Positions 44,887 to 56,988 of a DNA stretch of 64,000 nt are shown one piece after another. The stretch's first letter is position 1; each line of letters opens with the position of its first letter. Below the pieces are notes generated by a model that was not told the DNA's origin, made no database searches, and was given only the letters and a program-made list of their open reading frames with translations. Source of the DNA: Polyangium spumosum (GTDB taxonomy: Bacteria > Myxococcota_A > Polyangia > Polyangiales > Polyangiaceae); the NCBI RefSeq assembly GCF_009649845.1, contig NZ_WJIE01000002.1:310001-374000 (forward strand). Reading direction: 5' to 3'. The translations under genes and the position numbers were made by a program.

Positions 44887-45567
44887 TCATCCATCGATGA
44901 GCGTATCGAACAGCCCGACGCCGCCGGCCGTGAACACCGTCCCGAACACGGCCATCAGCGCGAGGTAATCGAAGAGCTCGCTCGTCTCCGCGCCGCCGAA
45001 GAGCTCGCGCGTCCCGGCCACCGCGGCGAGCAGCGTCGGCGCGAGCAGCGGGAAAAACACGCTCGCGAGCACGAGATCCCGCGCCCGCGTCCGCACCGTC
45101 ATCGCGCCGAAGAGCGTCCCCACCGCGGCGATCCCCGGCGTCGCGAAGAGCCCGATCAGGAGCAGCCCCGGCGCCATCTCGATCAGATCCACCGAGAAGA
45201 GCAGCGCGCTCACCGGGACCACGATCACCTCCACGAGCCCCACGAAGATCGCCACGCTCACGGCCTTCCCCGCGAAGATCGCGCCGCGCGACACGGGCAA
45301 CACGAGCAGCCCCGCGAGCGCGTTCTCCTCGCGCTCGCGTTGCCACGTCCGCCCGACCGCGAGCACCGACGCGAACGCGACGGAGACCCAGATCACCCCG
45401 GGGGCCACGCCTTCCGTTGCTTCTTGTCCTGCGAAAAACGCGAGCGACGCGATGACCGCGACGAGCACGGCGAAGAACCCGCTCGTGGTCACGATCTCGC
45501 CCGTGGACAGCTCGATGGCGAGGTCCTTCCCGGCGATCAGCGCGGCTTGTCTCAGGAATCGTTTCAC
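44887..45567 (-). CDS. ccmB: Heme exporter protein CcmB
   Basis: A 226-residue, six-helix membrane protein. I start it at GTG 45567 because upstream residues are Arg/Cys-rich and not membrane-like. The CcmB hallmark WQREREENALAGLLVLPVSRGAIFAGK lies between the second and third helices. Hydrophobic segments include GFFAVLVAVIASLAFFAG and GLLLIGLFATPGIAAVGTLFG. CcmB is the membrane subunit of the CcmAB transporter of system I cytochrome c maturation. No ccmA, ccmC or other ccm gene is in the window. Confidence 0.88.
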   Translation of the reverse strand: MKRFLRQAALIAGKDLAIELSTGEIVTTSGFFAVLVAVIASLAFFAGQEATEGVAPGVIWVSVAFASVLAVGRTWQREREENALAGLLVLPVSRGAIFAGKAVSVAIFVGLVEVIVVPVSALLFSVDLIEMAPGLLLIGLFATPGIAAVGTLFGAMTVRTRARDLVLASVFFPLLAPTLLAAVAGTRELFGGAETSELFDYLALMAVFGTVFTAGGVGLFDTLIDG

Positions 45568-45670
45568 GTACGAGCTCGGAGCCCGAGGGTATACACGCTC
45601 TCGGCGAGCGCGCCTGCACGAGCACGCCGCTGCCGACACTCGTCGTAAAAAATGCTACAGGGCGGGCGCC

Positions 45671-47131
45671 ATGTCACAAGGCAAGCCTCGCGTTCGATTT
45701 GCTCCTTCTCCGACCGGCTACCTCCACATCGGCGGCGTCCGGACGGCGCTCTTCAACTGGCTCTGGGCGCGCAAGACCGGCGGCACGTTCGTCCTGCGCA
45801 TCGAGGACACCGACCAGGAGCGCAGCACGCCGGAGAACGAAGCGATCATCCTGCGCGAGCTGCGCTGGCTCGGGCTCGGCTGGGACGAGGGCCCCGAGGC
45901 CTCTGGCGACCACGGCCCCTACCGGCAGATGGAGCGGCTCCCGATTTACCAGGAGCACGTGGAGAAGCTCATCGCGGCGGGCGCGGCCTACCGTTGTTAT
46001 TGCACCAAGGAAGAGCTCGACGCCCAGCGCGAGGCGCTGAAGGCCCGCGATCCGAAGGCTCAGTTCCGTTACCCGGGCACCTGCCGCGAGCGCACGGGCC
46101 CCGCGCCCGATCGCCCGTTCGTCATTCGTTTCCGCGCGCCGAGCTCGGGCTCCGTCACCTACAAGGACCTCGTCTTCGGCGAGGTCGTCACGCCGAACAA
46201 CACGCAGCAGGACGCCGTGCTCGTGCGTGCGGACGGCGTCCCGCTCTACAACCTCGGCGCGGTCGTCGACGACATCACCATGGGCATCACGCTCGTGGCG
46301 CGCGGCCGTGACCACATGATCAACACCCCGCCGCAGATCCTGCTCTACCAGGCGCTCGGCGCGCCCGTCCCGCAGTTCGCGCACCTGCCGATGATGCTCG
46401 CGCCCGACGGGCAGAAGCTCTCGAAGCGGCACGGCGCGGTCTCCGTCGGCGAGTACCGCGAGCGTGGCATCTCCCCGATGGGCCTCCTGAACTACCTCGT
46501 CCGCTTCGGCTGGTCCTACGGCGACGAGGAGATCTTCTCCATGCAGGACCTCGTCCAGAAGTTCGGCTGGGAGAACTGCAGCAAGGCCGACGGCAAGTTC
46601 GACGCGAAGAAGCTCGCGGCGATCGCCTTCGAGCACCTCAAGTCCCCGGCGCTCACGCCCGACGACGCCTACCTCGACAGCACGCTCCCGTTCCTCGAAA
46701 AACGTGGCCTCTCGGGCGTCGATCGCGAGAAGGTCCGCGCGCTCCTCCCGCTCATCCGCGAGCGCGCGCAGACGTTCGCCGACGCGGCCGACGCGCTCGA
46801 CTACTTCTTCCGCGATCTGCCCACGTACGACGAGAAGGCCGTGAAGAAATTCCTCGTCGCGGACAAGGCGCCGCACCTCCGGGCCGTGCGGGACCTCTTC
46901 GCCTCGATCGACGATTTCTCCACGAAGAACCTCGAGGCTCGGTTCGGCGAGCTCCTCACCGAGAAGAAGCTCGAGATCAAGGACGTGGCGCAGCCCGTCC
47001 GCGTCGCGATCAGCGGCCGGACGGCGACGCCTGGGCTCTTCGACGTCCTCTCGCTCGTCGGCAAGCCGCGCGTCCTTGCGCGCCTCGACCATGCGCTCGG
47101 CTTGATCGCCGCCGCGACCGGGAACGGCTGA
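45671..47131 (+). CDS. gltX: Glutamyl-tRNA synthetase
   Basis: A 486-residue class I synthetase starting at ATG 45671. The HIGH-type motif is in RFAPSPTGYLHIGGVRTALFN, the KMSKS-type motif is KLSKRHGAVSV, and the LRIEDTDQERSTPENE substrate loop is intact. CYCTKEELDAQRE belongs to the glutamate-type lineage. It charges tRNA-Glu, and in organisms with GatCAB often also tRNA-Gln; which applies cannot be told here. A CPBP-type membrane protein gene follows after 7 bp on the same strand. Confidence 0.96.
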   Translation: MSQGKPRVRFAPSPTGYLHIGGVRTALFNWLWARKTGGTFVLRIEDTDQERSTPENEAIILRELRWLGLGWDEGPEASGDHGPYRQMERLPIYQEHVEKLIAAGAAYRCYCTKEELDAQREALKARDPKAQFRYPGTCRERTGPAPDRPFVIRFRAPSSGSVTYKDLVFGEVVTPNNTQQDAVLVRADGVPLYNLGAVVDDITMGITLVARGRDHMINTPPQILLYQALGAPVPQFAHLPMMLAPDGQKLSKRHGAVSVGEYRERGISPMGLLNYLVRFGWSYGDEEIFSMQDLVQKFGWENCSKADGKFDAKKLAAIAFEHLKSPALTPDDAYLDSTLPFLEKRGLSGVDREKVRALLPLIRERAQTFADAADALDYFFRDLPTYDEKAVKKFLVADKAPHLRAVRDLFASIDDFSTKNLEARFGELLTEKKLEIKDVAQPVRVAISGRTATPGLFDVLSLVGKPRVLARLDHALGLIAAATGNG

Positions 47132-47138
47132 GCCTTCG

Positions 47139-48092
47139 ATGTTCCACCTCGCCTCGACGCTCCTCGCGGCGGCCGGCCCGACGGGGGCGCGTGTCGCGCC
47201 GACGCTCTTCGAAACGGCGACGAAGGCCCTCTTCCCCGTCGTCGCGTACATCGCGCTCGCGCCCGTGCTCTGGTTCTTCTTCCGGCGCACGTGGCGCGAG
47301 CTCGACGTCGCCGCGCACGAACACCAGCGCAAGACGCTCGCCGCCGGGACGTACGACTACCGGCCCGCGGTGCTCTTCGTGACCACCGCGCTCGTGCTCA
47401 CGTTGCAGGAGTATTATGGCGGCCGTGATTTTTACGAAAATCACATCAAGCCATTCCTGCGCGAGCTCGACAAGGCGGGCGGCTACGGGGTCGACCTGCG
47501 CAAGTGGAACGAGCTCTACGGCTACGGCTGGTGGGCATTTACGCGCGTGTTCGGGTACGTCGCGATGCCCATGATCATCTGGAAGATCTGCTTCCGGAGG
47601 GACAGCCTGCTCGACATGGGCCTCCGGGTCCGCGGCTTCCTGAAGCACGCGTGGATCTACGGGCTTTGCCTCGCGGTCGTGGTCCCGGCCGTGGTCATCG
47701 TCTCGCGGGCGCCTGATTTCGGCACGTATTACCCGTTCTACAAGCAATGCTCCCGCTCGTGGTTCGACCTCGCGATGTGGGAGCTCATGTATTTCGCCCA
47801 GTTCTTCGCGCTCGAGGTCTTCTTCCGCGGCTTCTGGCTCTCGGGCCTGCGCACCTCGCTCGGCTCCGGCGCGATCTTCGCGATGTGCGTGCCATATTGC
47901 ATGATCCATTATGGCAAGCCTTACCTCGAGGCCGCGGGCGCCGTGGTCGCGGGCATCGCGCTCGGCTCGCTCGCGATGCGCACGAAGAGCATCTACTCGG
48001 GCTTCCTCGTGCACGTGACGGTCGCGCTGCTCATGGATCTGCTGGCGCTCTCGCACCGCAACGCGCTGCCGACGTCGCTCTGGGGGCCGTAG
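47139..48092 (+). CDS. CPBP-type (CAAX protease-like) membrane protein
   Basis: A 317-residue polytopic membrane protein with about seven hydrophobic segments. The C-terminal half has the CPBP/Rce1 layout. Motif 1 is FFALEVFFRGFW, in place of the usual EExxxR with only one Glu; motif 2 is YCMIHYGKPYLEA with a His; a later LGSLAMRTKSIYSGFLVHVTVALLMD segment carries a second His. The family includes CAAX-processing and bacteriocin-immunity proteases. The altered motif 1 makes catalysis uncertain. It probably shares a transcript with gltX (7-bp gap). Confidence 0.82.
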   Translation: MFHLASTLLAAAGPTGARVAPTLFETATKALFPVVAYIALAPVLWFFFRRTWRELDVAAHEHQRKTLAAGTYDYRPAVLFVTTALVLTLQEYYGGRDFYENHIKPFLRELDKAGGYGVDLRKWNELYGYGWWAFTRVFGYVAMPMIIWKICFRRDSLLDMGLRVRGFLKHAWIYGLCLAVVVPAVVIVSRAPDFGTYYPFYKQCSRSWFDLAMWELMYFAQFFALEVFFRGFWLSGLRTSLGSGAIFAMCVPYCMIHYGKPYLEAAGAVVAGIALGSLAMRTKSIYSGFLVHVTVALLMDLLALSHRNALPTSLWGP

Positions 48093-48137
48093 AGCCTCTC
48101 TCCTTGTTCCCCCCGCGCGGCGGGTGTACGTGGGCCC

Positions 48138-48971
48138 ATGCCCAGCCCTCCCGCCCCCAAGCTCCTCAAGAAAAAGCCCGCCCCGGGCAAACCCGCCCCG
48201 CCTCGTGACGCTGCGTTTGCCCTCGCCGAGGTGCGCGCCGAGGTCGACGCGCTCCCCGAGAGCGAGCTTTTGCCCGTCAACGTCGACGTCCCGCGCGCCG
48301 TCGCCATCGTCCTCGGCGCCGCGCCGCACCTCGCCGCGCTCCGGGAGCGCTTCGTCGCCGAGCTGCCCAAGCACCCCATTCGGTACATCGACAACCTGAA
48401 GAACTACGCGCTCGCGGCCTGGTATTCGCACCTGCTCTCGCTCCCGGCGCCGGGGCCCGAGAACACGGTCAAGAAGCTCCTGGAGGAGGCCTCTCCCCTG
48501 CGCGAATCGCTGCTCGTCGCGGCCGAGGCGCTCGCGCATCGCGGGTTCTTCGAGAAGGAGCGCGTCGCCGAGATCCGCAGCGGCCAGGGCCACCTCGACA
48601 CGGCGAACGATCTCGTCGCGCTCGCGGCGCTCTTCTCCGAGCATTGGAGCGCGATCGAGCACAAGACGGCCGTCGAATGGGCCGAGGTCGAGCGCGCGGC
48701 GGCGATCGGGCCGGACATCCTCGTGGCGGTGGGCGAGCGCGAGCTCCCGCGCTCGGGCGAGAAGCCGGACGACCCCACGAAGCTCCGGGTGCGCGCGTTT
48801 TCCTTGCTCGCCAAGGCGTACGACCAGTGCCGCCGGGGCGCGGCTTATCTCGCCTGGGGCGAGCGGGACCTCGACGAGATCGCGCCCTCGCTTTACAGCG
48901 CCCGGGGCGCGGGGCGACGCATGGCCGACACCGAAGCGGACGGACCGGCCGAGCCGACCGGTCAGGGCTGA
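48138..48971 (+). CDS. Unknown helical protein
   Basis: A 277-residue cytoplasmic protein that I do not recognise. The first 25 residues are a Lys/Pro-rich tail (LLKKKPAPGKPAPPRD). The rest is predominantly helical (ALAEVRAEVDALPESELL, RAVAIVLGAAPHLAALRERFVAE, ESLLVAAEALAHRGFFEKERVAEI), without metal-binding or nucleotide motifs. The C-terminal residues are Asp/Glu/Pro-rich. It lies 45 bp after the CPBP-type gene and may be the last gene of the gltX transcript. Confidence 0.72.
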   Translation: MPSPPAPKLLKKKPAPGKPAPPRDAAFALAEVRAEVDALPESELLPVNVDVPRAVAIVLGAAPHLAALRERFVAELPKHPIRYIDNLKNYALAAWYSHLLSLPAPGPENTVKKLLEEASPLRESLLVAAEALAHRGFFEKERVAEIRSGQGHLDTANDLVALAALFSEHWSAIEHKTAVEWAEVERAAAIGPDILVAVGERELPRSGEKPDDPTKLRVRAFSLLAKAYDQCRRGAAYLAWGERDLDEIAPSLYSARGAGRRMADTEADGPAEPTGQG

Positions 48972-49195
48972 GGCAAGGCGGTCGGACCGGTCCGGAGGTC
49001 CACCACCGGTGCTCGAGAGGCCCCTCGACCGGTCGGCGGGCCCCGAAATTGGTGCACGTGGGCCCCTCGAAGGGCCCAGCCGCGCGGGAAACCGGCGTGG
49101 TCGGGGCATCGCGCCCCCCTTCTGCATCCGTTCGTGGTGCCGGGGAGGGCGGTCGGACCGCCTCGGGAGACCAAGAACGGTGGAGCGAGACCGGT
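48957..49195. other. Cluster of ACCGGT palindromes in the gap before the lytic transglycosylase
   Basis: ACCGGT occurs at 48957, 48986, 49005, 49028 and 49190; the first four fall within 77 bp around the end of the 48138-48971 gene. Two also sit inside longer palindromes (GGACCGGTCC at 48984-48993, GACCGGTC at 49027-49034), and GGCGGTCGGACCG occurs twice (near 48978 and 49149). The rest of the 263-bp gap holds no other feature that I recognise. Possibly operator sites for the next gene; function unproven. Confidence 0.4.
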
Positions 49196-49234
49196 CGAAG
49201 GAAGCTTCGGCCCCCCTCGCCGGTTCGGCCCCTG

Positions 49235-49951
49235 ATGCCGTCGCCCGACCGTGTGCTATCCTGGCCTCGCTTGGCCGCCTCTTCGCTCACCTCTGCCCGC
49301 TTCGTGCTCGGCCTGCTCGGCCTCGGGGCGGCGATGCTCCTGCCGGGTCGGGCGGAAGCCGACATTTATACCTACACGGACGCGCAGGGGAACGTGCACG
49401 TGACGAGCCAGCCTGTCCGCGGCGGAAAGTCGGGCGGGAAGATGGATCGGATCACGAGCGGGGACGCGGGCGGAAAGACGCGCAAGAAGGCTGCCCAGCT
49501 CTTCACGGTATCCATGCCGAGCGACCGCTCGCCGGAGCGTTTTGGTCGGTACGACTCGTGGATTCGCGAGGGCGCGCGGCTTTATCGGCTGCCGGAAGAG
49601 CTCATTCGCGCGGTGATCAAGTGCGAGAGCGACTTCGATCCACGCGCCGTCTCGCCCACGGGCGCGCAGGGCTTGATGCAGCTCATGCCTGCGACCGCGC
49701 TGCGAATGCAGGTGCGTGACGCCTTCGATCCGCGGGAAAACATCCTCGGCGGCTCCCGTTATCTGCGCGTGCTCGCGAACATGTTCAACGGTGATCTCGA
49801 GCTCACGGTGGCGGGCTACAACGCCGGGGAAAACGCTGTGATGCGGTACCAGGGCATCCCGCCGTACGAGGAGACGCAGGGGTACGTGGGCTGCGTCGTC
49901 GGGCATTATCGCAGCTTCAAGGCTGCTCGTTTGCCGCTCGAAGGCCTCTGA
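49235..49951 (+). CDS. Soluble lytic murein transglycosylase with DUF4124-like N-terminus
   Basis: A 238-residue exported protein. A signal peptide (LAASSLTSARFVLGLLGLGA..AEA) is followed by a short DUF4124-type strand pair (DIYTYTDAQGNVHVTSQP). The transglycosylase SLT domain occupies about residues 110-230. The catalytic Glu is in AVIKCESDFDPRAVSPTGAQ, followed by GLMQLMPATA, ILGGSRYLRVL and VAGYNAGENAV, all classical SLT family 1 signatures. It cleaves the MurNAc-GlcNAc bond with 1,6-anhydro formation in the periplasm. The ATG at 49235 is chosen because it begins the signal peptide. It is monocistronic. Confidence 0.92.
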   Translation: MPSPDRVLSWPRLAASSLTSARFVLGLLGLGAAMLLPGRAEADIYTYTDAQGNVHVTSQPVRGGKSGGKMDRITSGDAGGKTRKKAAQLFTVSMPSDRSPERFGRYDSWIREGARLYRLPEELIRAVIKCESDFDPRAVSPTGAQGLMQLMPATALRMQVRDAFDPRENILGGSRYLRVLANMFNGDLELTVAGYNAGENAVMRYQGIPPYEETQGYVGCVVGHYRSFKAARLPLEGL

Positions 49952-50102
49952 GTTTCCCGCGCCGGGGAACTCCCTGGAGACCCCGGGCCGTCCTCGTGCT
50001 AGGATCGCGCCTTCCTGCGGGTTGCGCGGGCGCCCGATTGTTCTATATGGCGCTCGTCAGCCGGGCGAGCCCGAGGGCCGCCGAAACCCTCGAGAGCGAA
50101 CC

Positions 50103-51485
50103 ATGACTGCCCAAAGCCTCATCGAGCTCAGCAAACGCACCTACGAAATCGTACCGCAGAAGCCTCCGGTCGATCCGGCGCGGCTCGAGTACAAGAACTT
50201 CAAGGATACGCCGGACTGGCGGCGGATCCCCGCTTATGCCGACGTCACCGAGGAGCAATTCCTCGATCACCGCTGGCAGTCGAAGAAATCGATCACCCGG
50301 CCCGACAAGCTCCTCGAGGCCCTGCGGGATCTCGTCTCCGAGGAGTTCATCAAGGACGCGACCGAGGGCTTCGCCCGCGCGCCGATGAGCGTGCGCGTCT
50401 CGCCCTACCTGCTCTCGCTCATCGACTGGACGGACCCCTATCGTGATCCGCTGCGCACCCAGTTCATCCCGCTGGGGTCGCGCTTCTTGCCCGACCACCC
50501 CAAGCTCGGGCTCGACTCGTTGCACGAGCGCGCGGACGCGCCCGTCCCGGGGCTGACGCATCGGTACACCGACAAAGCCCTCTTCCTCCCGCTCGACACC
50601 TGCCCGGTCTACTGCCGCTTCTGCACGCGCAGTTATGCCGTCGGCATCGACACCGAGGAGGTCGAGAAGACGCACTTCAAGGTCGACGAGGAGCGCTGGC
50701 GCGCCGCGTACACGTACATCGCCTCGCGGCCCGAGCTCGAGGACATCGTGGTGTCGGGGGGCGACGCGTACAACCTGCGCCCCGAGCAGCTTCGTTCGAT
50801 CGGCGAGACGCTGCTCGGCATGCCCAACATCCGCCGCATCCGCCTCGCGACGAAGGGCCCGGCCGTGATGCCGCAGAAGATCCTCACGGACGACGAGTGG
50901 ATCGACGCCGTCACGTACATCTCCGACCTCGGCCGCAAGCTGCACAAGGAGGTCGCGGTGCACACGCACTTCAACAACCCGAACGAGATCACGGGCATCA
51001 CGCGCGACGCCATGCAGAAGCTCTTCGGGCGCGGCATCCGCGTGCGCAACCAGAGCGTGCTCATCCGCGGGGTGAACGACGATCCGGAGACCATGAAGCT
51101 GCTCGTCAAGCGCCTCGGCCACCTCAACGTGCAGCCCTACTACGTGTACGTGCACGACCTCGTGAAGGGCGCCGAGGACCTGCGTACGACCGTCGCGACG
51201 GGCGAGCTCATCGAGAAACACGTGCGCGGCTCGACCGCGGGCTTCAACACGCCCACGTTCGTCGTCGACGCCCCTGGCGGCGGCGGCAAGCGCGACGTGC
51301 ACTCGTACGAGTTCTACGATCGCGTGACGGGCATCAGCGTCTTCGAGAGCCCGAGCGTCAAGCCCGGCCAGAAGTACCTCTACTTCGATCCGATCGACCG
51401 GCTGCCGGACGAGGGCCGCGCCCGCTGGGCCGATCCGCGCGAGCATCAGGTGATGATCGACGAAGCGATGCGCGCGGTGTCCTGA
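50103..51485 (+). CDS. kamA: Lysine 2,3-aminomutase
   Basis: A 460-residue radical SAM enzyme. The cluster motif CxxxCxxC is in LDTCPVYCRFCTRSYAVG, and the KamA context is clear: RVSPYLLSLIDWTDPYRDPLRTQFIP, DIVVSGGDAYNL, AVHTHFNNPNEITG, RVRNQSVLIRGVNDD and YYVYVHDLVKGAEDLRT. The length favours true lysine 2,3-aminomutase over the shorter EpmB/YjeK paralog. It converts L-lysine to beta-lysine using SAM and PLP. Beta-lysine is the first intermediate of the pathway whose later dehydrogenase (kdd) is at 32421-33464. A hairpin-rich repeat separates it from the convergent WYL regulator. Confidence 0.92.
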   Translation: MTAQSLIELSKRTYEIVPQKPPVDPARLEYKNFKDTPDWRRIPAYADVTEEQFLDHRWQSKKSITRPDKLLEALRDLVSEEFIKDATEGFARAPMSVRVSPYLLSLIDWTDPYRDPLRTQFIPLGSRFLPDHPKLGLDSLHERADAPVPGLTHRYTDKALFLPLDTCPVYCRFCTRSYAVGIDTEEVEKTHFKVDEERWRAAYTYIASRPELEDIVVSGGDAYNLRPEQLRSIGETLLGMPNIRRIRLATKGPAVMPQKILTDDEWIDAVTYISDLGRKLHKEVAVHTHFNNPNEITGITRDAMQKLFGRGIRVRNQSVLIRGVNDDPETMKLLVKRLGHLNVQPYYVYVHDLVKGAEDLRTTVATGELIEKHVRGSTAGFNTPTFVVDAPGGGGKRDVHSYEFYDRVTGISVFESPSVKPGQKYLYFDPIDRLPDEGRARWADPREHQVMIDEAMRAVS

Positions 51486-51651
51486 AGCAACATACCTCTG
51501 CATCGACCGCATCGCGGTCGATGCACCAGAGGTCCAGGGCTTGCCCTGGTCCGGGTCCAGGGGTGGACAACCCCGGGGTTTGGGGCGTAGCTCGGCTCTG
51601 CCGAGCGCAGCCCCATCGTTGGCCAGACGGGGTCCGGGGTGAAACCCCGGC
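51486..51651 (-). repeat. Hairpin-rich intergenic repeat, copy B
   Basis: Read on the minus strand, it starts one base after the WYL gene stop with the same 24-bp GCCGGGGTTTCACCCCGG-type block as copy A (51651-51628). After an insert of nearly 50 bp containing another hairpin, it continues with the shared GGGGTTGTCCACCCCTGGACCCGGACCAGG segment. It ends with the palindrome GCATCGACCGC-ATC-GCGGTCGATGC (51500-51524). It fills the gap between kamA and the WYL gene. Confidence 0.85.
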
Positions 51652-51652
51652 G

Positions 51653-52969
51653 CTACGACGACCGGCTCTTCTTCACCTTCGGTCGATCCTCGGGAGCGGC
51701 GTCGTAGTTCGCCACGGCCTGCTGGAGCTCCTTCTTCACGCGCGCCACGAGATCCGGGGGCTCGAGCACGCGCGCGGTCTCGCCGAAGCCGAGGACCCAC
51801 GACGTCAGCTCCGTCATGTCGCCGATGTCGAGCGAGAGCCGCACGCCTCCGCCTTGCAGCTCCTCGATCACCTGCGACGGGTGCACCTTGCGCGTCCGCA
51901 CGAAGTCCGCGACCTTCGCGCTGAAGTCGATCACCACGTGCGTCGAGGCGCCGCCCGACCAGATGCCGAAGGTGCCCTGGAAGTAGTCCTCGACGCGGAA
52001 ATTCGCGGGTAGATCGAAGCGCTCCGTCGTCGCGCACTCCGTGTCGCGCATGCGGTCGAGCAAGAACGTGCGGATCTCGCCGCGGCCCGCGTGCAAGCCG
52101 ACGCAGTAGATCGCGTCCTTGTAGAGGACCATCGCGTAGGGATGGATGAGGACCTTGTCCTCGCGACCGTCCTTCGCGCGTCGGTAGCGGCACGAGAGCG
52201 GGCGTAGATCGGCGACGGCCTGGAAGAGATCGTCGAGCGCCTCCGTGTGCGCCGCGTAGTCCTTCGGGGCGAAGGGCAGGTAGAGGAAGCGCTCTTCGAG
52301 GCGCGCGTCGGCCACGCCTGCGTTCGGGCCGCGGCCTGGGCGCCGCGCGACGCCGAGGAGCTGCTGCGCGGCGAGGTCGATCTCTTCGTAGAGCGTCGAG
52401 CCGCGCATCGGCTCGAACAGGCGCCGCGCCGCGAGCAGCGCGTAGGCCTGCGTGCGCCGCACCTCGACGCGCCGAGGCGCTTCGCCGGGGGCCAGGCGCC
52501 AGAGGCGCGTGCCGCCGGGCTTGCTCGTGGTCGAGACGAGATCGAGATCCCGCCGCACCTCCGCGAGGTAGCGGCGCATCGATCGCGGCGTCACCTCGAG
52601 CTCGCGGGCGAGCTCGTAGATCGTCAGGCCTTTCGGGTGCCGCTGCAGCAGCGCGCGCAACGTGTCGAGGCGCCTGTGCTGCGTGAACGGGCCTTTCGGC
52701 CGGCCGCGTGGTCGCGCGGGGGCCGAGGCCTGCGGAATGGAGGGCGCGGCGCGGCGCGCGGAGGAGAGAGCTTCGCGTCCTGTGCTCGAGGTGCCGGATC
52801 CCACGGTACGCACCTTCGTGTATCGCAACGAGCGCCTCCGGGAAAGCGCGTTCGTGGCTTGTCCGACGAGCTTCGCCTGCTCGGGCCTCTCCGGGCGCTC
52901 TTCGGGGTTCGTCCTGGTGTGTCTGTCGGAGCTGGGAACATCCCGCCTTGCTGGATCGCGCGCTTGCAT
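51653..52969 (-). CDS. WYL-domain transcriptional regulator
   Basis: A 438-residue regulator. A basic ~90-residue N-terminal extension is followed by a DeoR-like helix-turn-helix (LLQRHPKGLTIYELARELEVTPRSMRRYLAEVRRDL). Next is a WYL domain (PLSCRYRRAKDGREDKVLIHPYAMVLYKDAIYCVGLH, with RTFLLDRM) and a WCX-type C-terminal extension (VHPSQVIEELQGGGVRLSLDIGDMTELTSWVLGFG). WYL domains sense small molecules or nucleic acids. The start at ATG 52969 is not firmly fixed; the shorter conserved core would begin near the GRPKG segment. It is divergent from the MopE-like gene (101-bp gap) and convergent with kamA. Confidence 0.88.
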   Translation of the reverse strand: MQARDPARRDVPSSDRHTRTNPEERPERPEQAKLVGQATNALSRRRSLRYTKVRTVGSGTSSTGREALSSARRAAPSIPQASAPARPRGRPKGPFTQHRRLDTLRALLQRHPKGLTIYELARELEVTPRSMRRYLAEVRRDLDLVSTTSKPGGTRLWRLAPGEAPRRVEVRRTQAYALLAARRLFEPMRGSTLYEEIDLAAQQLLGVARRPGRGPNAGVADARLEERFLYLPFAPKDYAAHTEALDDLFQAVADLRPLSCRYRRAKDGREDKVLIHPYAMVLYKDAIYCVGLHAGRGEIRTFLLDRMRDTECATTERFDLPANFRVEDYFQGTFGIWSGGASTHVVIDFSAKVADFVRTRKVHPSQVIEELQGGGVRLSLDIGDMTELTSWVLGFGETARVLEPPDLVARVKKELQQAVANYDAAPEDRPKVKKSRSS

Positions 52970-53070
52970 GCGACCATGGAGCGCTGGCGTGCGTGCGTGC
53001 TCTGCAGTTCACCCGGTTCCCCGGGGAGGTGCAGGGAGCGCATGACGCGGGCCAGCGGGGACAGGACACG

Positions 53071-56987
<3,917 letters not shown>

Positions 56988-56988
<1 letters not shown>

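Noticed and set aside
50103-51485. EpmB/YjeK-type EF-P lysine aminomutase
   Set aside because: The protein is about 120 residues longer than EpmB and has true KamA segment order; kdd in the same region supports a role in lysine catabolism, though this is not proven.
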